A DNA stretch of 64,000 nt from an uncultured Christensenellaceae bacterium (GTDB taxonomy: Bacteria > Bacillota > Clostridia > Christensenellales > Pumilibacteraceae): NCBI GenBank assembly GCA_910586925.1, contig CAJUKG010000009.1, forward strand, positions 31,111-95,110. Direction: 5' to 3'. Position 1 is the first letter of the stretch. Each line of letters begins with the position of its first letter. The notes beneath the pieces are model-generated. The model did not search any database. It saw only the letters and a program-made list of their open reading frames with translations, and was not told the origin of the DNA. This document shows, one piece after another, positions 17,256 to 25,721 of the stretch. The translations under genes and the position numbers were made by a program.

Positions 17256-18397
17256 GAAAGATCGCCCTTATAGGCTGCATGGGCAGCGGTAAATCTACCG
17301 TCGCGTCGGAGCTTGGCGACGCGTTTGACGTCGACGCCGAATTCGAGCGGCGATACGGCGGCATACCCGAATTTTTTGCGACACGCGGCGAGACGGCGTT
17401 TCGCGAAGCAGAAGAAAAGCTGCTCGCGGAAGCGGCGAAATCGAACGCGCGGGTCATCGCGTGCGGCGGAGGAAGCGTGCTTTCGCGGCGCGGTATGGCG
17501 GCACTTCGCGCGGCGAGCGACATAGTGTTTATAGATACGCCGAAAGAGCTGTGCGAGCGGCGCGTTCGCGGCTCCGACAGACCGCTCGCGAAAAATTTTT
17601 CGTGCGTGTATGAGGAACGGTTGCCGTTATACAAACGCTACGCGGACTATACGGCGAACGGAACGAAAAGCGCGCGCGAGATCGCGGCGGAGATCGCGAA
17701 CGCAGTCAAAACGCCGCGCGGCATACGTTACGACGTCGTGCTGTGCGATGCCGACGACACCGTTCTCGATTTCGGGCGTGCGATGAGGTTCGCCATATCG
17801 ACGGCGGCGGCGGAAATGGGCGTCAAGGCGGATGCGGCGCGGGTGATAGAAGAATACGGCAAGATCTTGCCCGTGGTATGGGGACGGCTCGAGCGCGGCG
17901 AGATAGACAGAACGGAGCTTTCCGCGACGCGGTTTACCATGCTCGCGGACGCGCTCGGCGAAAAGTTTTCGCCGAGCGAATGTAACGACGCATATATGCG
18001 CGCAATCAAGACGACGCGGTTTGTTTTGGACGGTGCGCTCGAATTTATGGACGGCGTGCGGCGGCGCGGTGCGAAGCTGTATATCATAACCAACAGTTAC
18101 AAATCGGTCGCGAGCGAGCGATTAAAGGCATTATACGGGCACGCAGACGGCTTTTTCGTGTCGGAAGACATAGGTTACGATAAGCCCGACAGGCGATTTT
18201 TCGAGCGCGTGCACGCGTGCATAGGCTCGCCCGATATTGCGCGAACTATCGTTTTTGGCGACGGCGTGTTTCCCGATATGCACGGGGGAGCGGTGTTCGG
18301 CGCGGACACCTGTCTTTTCGATCCGAGCGGGAAAAAGAGCACGCCCGACGCGCTGTACGCCGTGCGCGGGTATTCCGAATTCGCGGAAATTTTGTAG
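17252..18397 (+). CDS. aroK: Shikimate kinase fused to a HAD-family phosphatase
   Basis: A two-domain 381-residue protein. Residues 1 to ~155 are shikimate kinase: P-loop GCMGSGKS (8-15), shikimate-binding DVDAEFE and the RGETAFREAE helix, CGGGSV and the lid RPLAK. Residues ~158-381 form a complete haloacid dehalogenase-like hydrolase: DADDT (nucleophile Asp near 166), IITNS, the motif III lysine in GYDKPDRRFF, and GDGVFPD. The HAD part resembles the YjjG/phosphoglycolate phosphatase group. No stop codon or frameshift separates the domains, and the linker is only a few residues. It is the final aro gene. The kinase role is confident; the phosphatase substrate is unknown. Confidence 0.9.
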   Translation: MRKIALIGCMGSGKSTVASELGDAFDVDAEFERRYGGIPEFFATRGETAFREAEEKLLAEAAKSNARVIACGGGSVLSRRGMAALRAASDIVFIDTPKELCERRVRGSDRPLAKNFSCVYEERLPLYKRYADYTANGTKSAREIAAEIANAVKTPRGIRYDVVLCDADDTVLDFGRAMRFAISTAAAEMGVKADAARVIEEYGKILPVVWGRLERGEIDRTELSATRFTMLADALGEKFSPSECNDAYMRAIKTTRFVLDGALEFMDGVRRRGAKLYIITNSYKSVASERLKALYGHADGFFVSEDIGYDKPDRRFFERVHACIGSPDIARTIVFGDGVFPDMHGGAVFGADTCLFDPSGKKSTPDALYAVRGYSEFAEIL

Positions 18398-18442
18398 CGC
18401 GGAAAAAATCCTTACAAATTGTCGAAAATCGGCAAAAAGCAT

Positions 18443-18471
18443 TTGTCAAAACAGATAAATAATGTTAAAAT
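18443..18471 (+). promoter_or_regulatory. Sigma-A-type promoter of the phosphohexomutase operon
   Basis: TTGTCA (18443-18448), a 17-bp spacer and TAAAAT (18466-18471). A direct repeat AGTAATATGAC (18478-18488 and 18495-18505) sits in the short leader just before the ribosome binding site and could be regulatory. Confidence 0.75.
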
Positions 18472-18514
18472 ATATATAGTAATATGACTATGTAAGTAAT
18501 ATGACGGAGTCAAT

Positions 18515-20299
18515 ATGAACGATTACGGTAAATTAAAGAGCGGGACCGATATTCGCGGAGTCGCGATAGCATCGGAGGAAAAACCCGCACTGCTGACCGA
18601 ACAGGCGGTCGCTGATTTTGCGGGCGCGTTCGCGCTGTGGTTGCAGCGTCGCACGGGCAAGGCTCGGTGCAAAATAGCGATCGGCAGGGACAGCAGGCTC
18701 ACGGGCGAGCTTTTCCAAAAAACGATCATCGACAAGCTCAAGTATTGCTCGCTCGAACTTTTCGATTGCGGAATGTTCTCGACGCCCGCCGCGTTCATGA
18801 CGACCAAACTTCCGTCCATGCAGGCGGACGGCGCGATAATGATTACCGCGAGCCATCACCCCAAAGACATAAACGGCTTGAAGTTCTTTACCGCCGACGG
18901 CGGTGTGAATTCCGCAGAGCTTGACGAGATCATAGAGCTTGCCGACGCGGGCGAGTGCGTCAAGCCGGGTTCGCTTTCCATGATCATTCGCCGCGATTAT
19001 ATGCGGCTTTACTGCGACACTTTGTGCGACATGATCAGAAAGGGAACGGGATTGTTCATGCCGCTCAAAGGCATGAAAATAGTCGTAGACGCAGGGCACG
19101 GCGCGGGCGGTTTCTTTGCGGACCGCGTGCTGTCGCCGCTCGGCGCGGACGTATCGGCGTCGCAGTTTTTGCAGCCCGACGGTGCGTTCCCTGCGCACCC
19201 GCCCAATCCCGAGAATGCCGAAGCGATGGAGTCGCTCAAAACGCGCGTTGTGGAATCGGGCGCGGATATAGGCATAATTTTCGACGCCGACGTGGATAGG
19301 TGCGCCGTGGTCACGGGCGACGGCACGGAAGTCAACCGTTGCAGGCTTATAGCACTCGCCGCGGCTATGATACTTCCCGAGCACAAGGGCGCGACGATAG
19401 TTACCGACTCGGTGACGACCGAGGGGCTGCGTAAATTCATAGAGGCGCACGGCGGAGTGCAAAAGCGTTTTCGCCGCGGCTACCGCAACGTGATAGACGA
19501 GGCGAAACGGCTTTGCGATGCGGGCACCGACGCGCCGCTTGCGATAGAGAGCAGCGGACACGTGGCGTTCAAAGAACATTACTTTCTCGACGACGGTGCG
19601 TATTTCGTGGCGAAGATACTCGTCACGTTCGCGAACCTGCGCAGGAAAGGTAAAGATCTCGTCGATCTCATAGACGGACTTGAAACGCCGCTCGAGGAGT
19701 GCGACGTGCGGCTTAAGATGACGGGACGGGATTGGAAAGCTACGGCGGAAAAGATAATCTCGCGGCTTAACGGAATAGCCGAGCGCATGTTGCGTATTTC
19801 CGAAGATAACTACGAAGGTGTGCGGGCGTACGTGTCGCATGCGGACGGGTATTTTATAGTACGCACGAGCGTGCACGATCCCGTTGTGCCCATATATATC
19901 GAATCGAATAAGCGCGGCGGCGCACTGTCGATAGCGCGGTTCCTGTACTCGTATATGTGCGGTTTTTCGGGCGTCGATATGTCGCCGCTGCAACAGCTCA
20001 TCGACGAAAAAACGATAGAACTCGAAATCGAAAAATCTGACGATGACGGATATGATGATCTTGCGCAGGGCGAGGAAGCGGCGGTGTTCGACGTCGGTGA
20101 AGGAACGAACGATTTCGACGGGTTCGACGAAATCGAGGAATCCGAACAGGCGGAGCAAGACGATTTTAACGAGGATACGACCGATGCGGATTTCGGCGGG
20201 TTCGACGCAGACGACGGTTATGCCGTAGACGGAGAGGCGGATTTCGACGAAACAAATCCTATCAGCGAACAAACGGGCGAAGATCCCGACCAATTCTAA
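18515..20299 (+). CDS. Phosphomannomutase/phosphoglucomutase family protein with acidic C-terminal tail
   Basis: An alpha-D-phosphohexomutase that interconverts hexose-1- and hexose-6-phosphates. The core (residues 1 to ~500) has TDIRGVA at the start, the phosphoserine loop TASHHPKDINGLKF, a metal loop DADVDRCAVV, and ESSGHVAFKEHYFLDDGAY for sugar specificity. A C-terminal phosphate-binding stretch, ADGYFIVRTSVHDPVVPIYIES, follows. The last ~90 residues are an Asp/Glu-rich, low-complexity extension not found in the core family. GGAG precedes ATG 18515. It is followed 25 bp later by transketolase. Substrate preference (mannose or glucose) cannot be read from the sequence. Confidence 0.9.
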   Translation: MNDYGKLKSGTDIRGVAIASEEKPALLTEQAVADFAGAFALWLQRRTGKARCKIAIGRDSRLTGELFQKTIIDKLKYCSLELFDCGMFSTPAAFMTTKLPSMQADGAIMITASHHPKDINGLKFFTADGGVNSAELDEIIELADAGECVKPGSLSMIIRRDYMRLYCDTLCDMIRKGTGLFMPLKGMKIVVDAGHGAGGFFADRVLSPLGADVSASQFLQPDGAFPAHPPNPENAEAMESLKTRVVESGADIGIIFDADVDRCAVVTGDGTEVNRCRLIALAAAMILPEHKGATIVTDSVTTEGLRKFIEAHGGVQKRFRRGYRNVIDEAKRLCDAGTDAPLAIESSGHVAFKEHYFLDDGAYFVAKILVTFANLRRKGKDLVDLIDGLETPLEECDVRLKMTGRDWKATAEKIISRLNGIAERMLRISEDNYEGVRAYVSHADGYFIVRTSVHDPVVPIYIESNKRGGALSIARFLYSYMCGFSGVDMSPLQQLIDEKTIELEIEKSDDDGYDDLAQGEEAAVFDVGEGTNDFDGFDEIEESEQAEQDDFNEDTTDADFGGFDADDGYAVDGEADFDETNPISEQTGEDPDQF

Positions 20300-20324
20300 T
20301 ATATTTCGGACAAGGAGAACAAAT

Positions 20325-22343
20325 ATGACAAACGAAGAACTTACAGTATCTACTTTACGCGTGAATGCGGTGGAAGCGATCGAGAAAGCAAAAAGCGGAC
20401 ATCCCGGCATTTGTCTCGGGGCGGCTCCGGTCATGTACACGTTGTTTTCGCGGCATCTGAAGCACAATCCCAAAAATCCCAATTTCTTCGATCGTGACAG
20501 ATTTGTTCTTTCGGCGGGGCACGGTTCCGCGCTTTTATACGCGGTGTTGCAAATGTTCGGTTACGGACTGACGAAAGAGGACATGATGCGCTTCCGTCAG
20601 CTTTCGTCCAAGACTCCCGGTCATCCCGAGTACGGTGTGACGGCGGGCGTCGAGGTGTCCACAGGACCTCTCGGACAGGGAATCGCGAACGCTGTCGGTT
20701 TCGCGCTTGCCGAGCGCATACTCGCGCAAAAATTCAATACGCCTGACTGCAAACTCGTCGACCACTATACATACGCGCTTTGCGGCGACGGTTGCATGAT
20801 GGAAGGAATAGAGAGCGAAGCGGCGTCGTTTGCGGGCACGCAAAAACTCGGCAAGCTCGTAGTGCTGTATGACAGCAACAATATAACGATCGAGGGCAGT
20901 ACCGATCTTGCGTTCACCGAGGACGTCGGCAAACGCCACGAAGCACTCGGCTGGCAGGTCATTCGCGTAAAGAACGGCGAAGACCTCGACGCGATTTCCG
21001 CGGCTATAACTCTCGCGAAAGCGGAAACGGACAAGCCGTCGCTCATAATAGTAGATACCACGATCGGGTACGGTTCGCCGCTCGCAGGCACGAGCGCGTG
21101 CCACGGCGCACCGCTCGGTTCGGATAACGTTAAAGCACTTCGCAAAACTCTCGGTTATAAAGCCGCCGCGTTCGAGATCCCGTCCGCCGTTGCCGACGGT
21201 ATCGCGGAGCTTGCGCCGACGTTCGCCAAGTATGAATCGGAATGGAACAAGATCGTCAAATCGTATAAGAGCAAATATCCCGAACAGTACGAGGAGTTTC
21301 AAACGTGGCGTAAAGGCGCGGTGGGATTCGAAGAACTCGATTGCATTTACGAAAAACCGCAAAAGGACGAAGCGACACGCACCTCGTCGTCGCGGATACT
21401 AAATGCCGTTGCGGATAAGCACGGGTTCATAGTCGGCGGGTCCGCCGATCTCGCGCCGTCCAATCAGGTCGTGCTTAAAAACGGCGGCGACGTGTGCGCG
21501 GACGGGTTCGGGCGGAATATTCATTTCGGTATTCGCGAGCACGCCATGGGCGCGATTTGCAACGGTATGTATTTGCACGGCGGACTGCTTCCGTTCTGCG
21601 CTACGTTCACGGTGTTCTCCGATTATATGAAAGCGGCTATTCGCATGAGCGCGCTCATGAATATCCCCGTAACGTACATATTCACTCACGACAGTATCGG
21701 CGTGGGCGAGGACGGTCCTACGCATCAGCCCGTCGATCAGCTCGAAATGTTGCGCGCAATCCCCGGCATCAAGGTGTTCCGTCCCGCCGACGCGAAGGAA
21801 ACCGCCGCGGCGTACGAATCTGCATGGACGGGCAAAAGCCCGACCGCCGTCGTGCTGTCGCGACAGGGACTCAAACAGCACGACTGCACGGGCGTGGACG
21901 CGCTGTACGGCGGATATGTCGTCGCGGACAGTTCCAAAGAAATTCCCGACGTAATACTCATTGCGAGCGGTTCGGAACTCACTCTCGCGCTCGACGCGAA
22001 AAAACAGCTTCTCAAAGAAAACATCGACGCGCGCGTCGTCAGCATGCCTTGCATGGAACTGTTCGATATACAAACGGCGAAGTACCGCGAGTCGGTATTG
22101 CCTTGCAACGTGCGTGCGCGTGTCGCGATCGAGGCGGGGCGGTCGCTCTGTTGGTATAAGTATGTCGGACTCGACGGCGAGTTTTGCTGTATGGACGTGT
22201 TCGGCAAGTCCGCGCCCGCAAACGTCATGTTCGAGGTGTGTGGGTTCAATGTGGAAAATGTAGTCAAACTTGCCAAAAAGACCATACGTACTTGCAGCAA
22301 AAACGAAGCACTGTTCGGAACGGGCGGCGAAGATGATAAGTAA
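20325..22343 (+). CDS. tkt: Transketolase
   Basis: A thiamine-diphosphate enzyme that transfers two-carbon units in the pentose phosphate pathway and supplies erythrose-4-phosphate for the shikimate pathway encoded just upstream. The 672-residue protein has a complete N-terminal domain with the ThDP motif GDGCMMEGIESEAASFAGTQ ending in DSNNITIEGS. The pyrimidine domain includes FGIREHAMGAICNGM and THDSIGVGEDGPTHQP, and a C-terminal domain follows. AAGGAG lies 8 nt before the ATG. Its stop overlaps the start of the next gene by 11 bp. Confidence 0.96.
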   Translation: MTNEELTVSTLRVNAVEAIEKAKSGHPGICLGAAPVMYTLFSRHLKHNPKNPNFFDRDRFVLSAGHGSALLYAVLQMFGYGLTKEDMMRFRQLSSKTPGHPEYGVTAGVEVSTGPLGQGIANAVGFALAERILAQKFNTPDCKLVDHYTYALCGDGCMMEGIESEAASFAGTQKLGKLVVLYDSNNITIEGSTDLAFTEDVGKRHEALGWQVIRVKNGEDLDAISAAITLAKAETDKPSLIIVDTTIGYGSPLAGTSACHGAPLGSDNVKALRKTLGYKAAAFEIPSAVADGIAELAPTFAKYESEWNKIVKSYKSKYPEQYEEFQTWRKGAVGFEELDCIYEKPQKDEATRTSSSRILNAVADKHGFIVGGSADLAPSNQVVLKNGGDVCADGFGRNIHFGIREHAMGAICNGMYLHGGLLPFCATFTVFSDYMKAAIRMSALMNIPVTYIFTHDSIGVGEDGPTHQPVDQLEMLRAIPGIKVFRPADAKETAAAYESAWTGKSPTAVVLSRQGLKQHDCTGVDALYGGYVVADSSKEIPDVILIASGSELTLALDAKKQLLKENIDARVVSMPCMELFDIQTAKYRESVLPCNVRARVAIEAGRSLCWYKYVGLDGEFCCMDVFGKSAPANVMFEVCGFNVENVVKLAKKTIRTCSKNEALFGTGGEDDK

Positions 22344-22914
22344 GTTTTTCGCTTTTCTCGACAGAATGAAGCTCATCGACAGGTGGGCACTCATGCGCAA
22401 TACATCCGTCGAGGACGTTGCTCAACATACCATGCAGGTCGCAATGATAGCCCACGCGCTATGCGTGATAGAAAACACGCTGTACGGCGGCGATTACAAC
22501 GCCGAACGCGCCGCAGTGACCGCGCTATATCACGAGTCGGCGGAAGTCGTGACAGGCGATTTGCCTACGCCCGTAAAGTATTACGACGACGATATCAACC
22601 GCGCTTACAAGAATATCGAAAGGCGTGCCGAGCAAAAGCTCATAGACACGCTTCCGGACGCGCTTAAGAACGCTTTTTCGCCGTTTGTCAAGCCGAACAA
22701 AAAGGACAAAGAATACGCGATTGTCAAACGCGCCGACAAGATGAGCGCGCTCATTAAATGCGTGGAAGAACTCGCGGTAGGGAATACCGAGTTCCAAAAC
22801 GCTTACGATGCGACGCTTAAGAGCCTCGAGAACGTGGAAGAAAAATCCGTAAAATACTTCCTCGAAACGTTCATCCCCGCATATTCGATGAGTCTTGATA
22901 ACTTGTTGGATTAG
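22333..22914 (+). CDS. YfbR-like HD-domain 5'-deoxynucleotidase
   Basis: A 193-residue HD-superfamily phosphohydrolase resembling E. coli YfbR, which removes phosphate from deoxynucleoside monophosphates. MKLIDRWALMRNTSVEDVAQHTMQ provides the first metal His, YHESAEVVTGDLPTPVKYY the signature second motif, and VKRADKMSALIKCVEE the final Asp. The central metal pair, HD in E. coli YfbR, is HE here. ATG 22333 lies inside the end of tkt, so the two are translationally coupled; an upstream in-frame start would only add transketolase-overlapping sequence. Confidence 0.87.
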   Translation: MISKFFAFLDRMKLIDRWALMRNTSVEDVAQHTMQVAMIAHALCVIENTLYGGDYNAERAAVTALYHESAEVVTGDLPTPVKYYDDDINRAYKNIERRAEQKLIDTLPDALKNAFSPFVKPNKKDKEYAIVKRADKMSALIKCVEELAVGNTEFQNAYDATLKSLENVEEKSVKYFLETFIPAYSMSLDNLLD

Positions 22915-22941
22915 CCGCAAATAAATTCCTATAATAATTAT

Positions 22942-22975
22942 AACCCCCGCTTCGATATTCGAGGCGGGGGTTGTT
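22942..22975 (+). terminator. Terminator between convergent yfbR-like and degV genes
   Basis: AACCCCCGC (22942-22950) pairs with GCGGGGGTT (22964-22972), with further pairing across the loop, followed by a T-rich TTGTTTAT. It could act in both directions. Confidence 0.85.
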
Positions 22976-23005
22976 TATCGTTTGAAAGTTCTGTGCGGGT
23001 GACGC

Positions 23006-23128
23006 ATACCGCGACTGCGTAGCTACAGTAGTTGTGGGTATTGACTGCGTGTAAAAACGTAACTATGCAGTAGGTGATGATACCGCGACTGCATAGCTAC
23101 AGTAGTTGTTGTATGATTGCGTGTAAAA
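23006..23128 (+). repeat. Two imperfect ~50-bp direct repeats with an internal hairpin
   Basis: Copies at 23006-23056 and 23080-23128 share ATACCGCGACTGC(G/A)TAGC and the following CTACAGTAGTTGT, and end in GCGTGTAAAA, with a 2-nt indel between. GTAACTATGCAGT in the spacer (23059-23072) is complementary, with one mismatch, to ACTGCATAGCTAC of the second copy, forming a long hairpin. The element fills the gap up to the degV stop. No open frame is seen, and it may be one locus of a dispersed intergenic repeat. Confidence 0.7.
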
Positions 23129-23995
23129 CTATTCTTCGGTGCGGGTGTCGCCCGTAAAGAACAGCGCGACCGTACCGGGACCCGAGTGACTGCCTATAAC
23201 ATAGCTCAACGGAATGATCTTAACGGGCATGCCGAACTTAGCGGTGACCTCGTCGGCGACGTATTTCGCGTCGTCATAGCAGTCGCCGTGGGTGATGTAT
23301 ACCGTGTCGCTTTCGTGATTGTAGCGTTCTTCCATTTTATCGACGAGAGCTTTGAGCGATTTCTTTCTACCGATTACTTTCTTGACGGGCACGAGCCTGC
23401 CTATTTCGTCGACGTGAAGAACGGGTTTGACGTTGAGTATGTTCCCGAAGAACGCCGAGCCTTTGCTCAGCCTGCCGCCGCGGGCGAGGTACTTGAGGTC
23501 GTCCACGACGAAGTAGTGTATTACTCTGTCGCGCACTTCTTCGGCATATTTGCACGTTTCTTCGAACGACGCGCCGCTCGCGCGCTTGTTTGCGACGAGC
23601 GTCACGAACAGTCCTTCGCCGCCAGAAGCCGCTTTGGAATCGACTACGTATACTTTATGTTCGTTTGTCGCGTTGAGTTCTTCGGCGACGCGTTTGAAGT
23701 TGTCGTAAGTTCCGGACAGTGCGCTCGCGAACGCGAGATACAGCACGTCCTTGCCTTCACCGAGCAGTTCGGTGAGGAAAGTGCGGGCGTCGTCCTCGTT
23801 TATCATAGAGGTGCTTGTCCGTGCGCCTTTACGCATCGCGTCGTAGAATTCGTGAAACTCGAGTTGGTTGCTTTCGCTCTTTCCGTATGCGACGTCGTTG
23901 ACGAAATACATCATGTCGCGGCACGCCACTTCGTGTTCGCGAAGCATTTCCTTCGTAAGATCGCAGGTGCTGTCGGTTGCAATGATAAAATCCAT
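23129..23995 (-). CDS. DegV family fatty-acid-binding protein
   Basis: A 288-residue DegV domain protein. Members (FakB) bind a single fatty acid and present it to the kinase FakA for phosphorylation. The N-terminal IIATDSTCDLTKEML, the RTSTSMINEDDARTF segment with the conserved TS(Q/M)-like binding loop, the GGEGLF loop and YLARGGRLSKGSAFFGNILNVKPVL are all typical. The C-terminus HSGPGTVALFFTG completes the domain. GAGGT precedes the start. It is the last gene of an argF-GNAT-degV unit; the link to arginine is probably only positional. No fakA is visible. Confidence 0.93.
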   Translation of the reverse strand: MDFIIATDSTCDLTKEMLREHEVACRDMMYFVNDVAYGKSESNQLEFHEFYDAMRKGARTSTSMINEDDARTFLTELLGEGKDVLYLAFASALSGTYDNFKRVAEELNATNEHKVYVVDSKAASGGEGLFVTLVANKRASGASFEETCKYAEEVRDRVIHYFVVDDLKYLARGGRLSKGSAFFGNILNVKPVLHVDEIGRLVPVKKVIGRKKSLKALVDKMEERYNHESDTVYITHGDCYDDAKYVADEVTAKFGMPVKIIPLSYVIGSHSGPGTVALFFTGDTRTEE

Positions 23996-24046
23996 AATTA
24001 CCTCGTAATAAATATTTTATATCGTCTTTGGTAATTCTTCTCGTGT

Positions 24047-24556
24047 TTACTGCAAAAATGCTGGGGCGAGATCGACTCCCGCGTCTTGAGTGAGTTCCAA
24101 TACGAACAGGGCACGGACATATCCGCGGTCGAATGTTGTGGAATGTACGTAGAACTGTTTGCCGTAGTAATACCTTGCGAGTTTGTAATACTTGGCGTTC
24201 GTATGCAAGGCGACGGCTTTTGCGCCGCTGTCTTGTGCGTATGACACGGCTATGTCGAGCAGTGCCGAGCCTAATCCGACGTTCGTTATTTCGGGGCTTA
24301 CGCCGAACCGATAAATATACCACAGATCGTCGGAGAGCTTCTTTATGCGGATCGCACCGACAACCGTGCCGCGTTTTTCGGCGACAAACACCGCGTTTTC
24401 GCGAATGTCGGCGAGGGTGGAAGCTATCGTTTCTTTGAGTGCTTTAACTTCGTATGTTACGTGCAACTCGTCCTGATACGGCGAAAACGATTCTTTTGTT
24501 ACTTTGAGCACCGCGTCGGTGTCCTCGTCCGTCGCGCGCCTGATAGCAAGATACAT
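24047..24556 (-). CDS. GNAT family N-acetyltransferase next to argF
   Basis: A 169-residue GCN5-related acetyltransferase. It begins LAIRRATDEDTDAVLKVTKESF. Motif A includes the beta-strand FVAEKRGTVVGAIRI and the acetyl-CoA loop FGVSPEITNVGLGSALL, with a changed form of the Q/RxxGxG/A loop. The C-terminal KLARYYYGKQFYVH matches the usual AxxFYxKxGF region. It lies 9 bp from the argF stop and is therefore co-transcribed with it. Its substrate is unknown. Since no argA or argJ is seen in the window, a short N-acetylglutamate synthase is possible, but this is inference from context. Confidence 0.85.
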   Translation of the reverse strand: MYLAIRRATDEDTDAVLKVTKESFSPYQDELHVTYEVKALKETIASTLADIRENAVFVAEKRGTVVGAIRIKKLSDDLWYIYRFGVSPEITNVGLGSALLDIAVSYAQDSGAKAVALHTNAKYYKLARYYYGKQFYVHSTTFDRGYVRALFVLELTQDAGVDLAPAFLQ

Positions 24557-24565
24557 ACTAAATCC

Positions 24566-25519
24566 TTACCTGTGCTTTTTGTTCATCAAAAGGCACATGA
24601 CCGCTTTTTGAACGTGCAGGCGGTTTTCCGCTTCTTGGAATATGATGGAGCGGGTGGAGTCTATTACGTCCTCGGTGACTTCCTCGCCGCGGTGCGCGGG
24701 CAGACAGTGCATGAACACGGCGTCCTTGCTCGCAAGCGCGAGTACGTCCGAATTGACTTGATAGGGCATGAGAGCCTTGACTTTGGCGGGGTCTTTCTCC
24801 TGTCCCATGGAAAAGAATACGTCCGTGTACAGCACGTCGGCGTCTTTCGCGGCTTCTTCCACGCTGTCGGTTACGGTGACATTGCCTTGCTTTTGCGCCG
24901 CTTCGACGATTTCGGGATTCGGTTCATAGCCCTTGGGCGAACAGATATAAACGTTCATACCCGTCTTTGCGCCTGCGAGCATGAGCGAGTGCGCCATATT
25001 GTTGCCGTCGCCGAAGTACGAGAATTTTATATCCTTGAGCTTGCCGAACCGTTCGTATACGGTGAATATGTCGGCGAGTGCCTGACAGGGGTGGAAGTCG
25101 TCGGTAAGCCCGTTGATGACGGCGAATTTACCGCAGCTTGCGAGCTCCTCGACGTCGGACTGCTTGAACGTGCGGATCATCACGCCGTCTATGCCGTAGC
25201 CCGAAAGCACTCCCGCCGTGTCGCGGATAGTTTCTCCGCGTCCGAGCTGAATATCGTTGCTCGAAAGAAATAGCGCGTGCCCGCCGAGCTGGAAAATGCC
25301 TTGCTCGAAAGAAACGCGCGTGCGCGTAGACGATTTTGTGAAGATCATCGCAAGAGTCTTGCCCTTGAGATATTCGTGCTTTTTGCCTTTATATAACGCT
25401 GTTTTCAGCTTGCCCGCAAGATGCAGGATCTCGTAAATATCCGACGGTGAATAGTCGAGAAGGTTGAGCAAATGTTTGTGCTCGATTTTGCCCTTCGGCT
25501 TATACGATGAAACGTCCAT
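24566..25519 (-). CDS. argF: Ornithine carbamoyltransferase
   Basis: ArgF joins carbamoyl phosphate and ornithine to give citrulline. The 317-residue protein has the carbamoyl-phosphate motif SSTRTRVSFEQGI, FHPCQALADIFT for the second binding loop, and the ornithine-binding HCLPAHRGEEV with the catalytic Cys. SYFGDGNNMAHSL marks the start of the ornithine domain. An AGGAG site lies before the start at 25519. It has its own promoter and is separated from argD by a terminator, so it can be regulated apart from argC-B-D. Confidence 0.96.
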   Translation of the reverse strand: MDVSSYKPKGKIEHKHLLNLLDYSPSDIYEILHLAGKLKTALYKGKKHEYLKGKTLAMIFTKSSTRTRVSFEQGIFQLGGHALFLSSNDIQLGRGETIRDTAGVLSGYGIDGVMIRTFKQSDVEELASCGKFAVINGLTDDFHPCQALADIFTVYERFGKLKDIKFSYFGDGNNMAHSLMLAGAKTGMNVYICSPKGYEPNPEIVEAAQKQGNVTVTDSVEEAAKDADVLYTDVFFSMGQEKDPAKVKALMPYQVNSDVLALASKDAVFMHCLPAHRGEEVTEDVIDSTRSIIFQEAENRLHVQKAVMCLLMNKKHR

Positions 25520-25605
25520 AATTCTCCTGACCGTTTATAGTCGATAAATTTTATATTTGTATATAACAATTACGGGTTATCCCGATTTTTCTCGTGTATG
25601 GTTTG

Positions 25606-25634
25606 ATTATACCATTTACGGCGCAGTTTGGCAA
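25606..25634 (-). promoter_or_regulatory. Sigma-A-type promoter of argF
   Basis: On the minus strand TTGCCA (25629-25634) and TATAAT (25606-25611) with a 17-bp spacer, predicting a leader of about 80 nt. A near-palindrome CGGGATAACCCG lies in that leader. I could not recognise a good ARG box. Confidence 0.7.
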
Positions 25635-25653
25635 GCAAAAAGAATAAACAAAA

Positions 25654-25684
25654 CCGTATTTTCGCGGTATTGGCGGAAAATACG
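25654..25684 (-). terminator. Terminator after argD
   Basis: CCGTATTTTC pairs with GAAAATACGG around a 12-nt loop. T-rich sequence follows on the minus strand, and a T tract also follows on the plus strand. Confidence 0.85.
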
Positions 25685-25721
25685 GCTTTTTTCTGCACTT
25701 TTTTATATATGTGTTGCGTTA

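Noticed and set aside
22995..23128. CRISPR array
   Set aside because: Only two imperfect copies with a spacer that itself pairs with a copy, and no cas gene.
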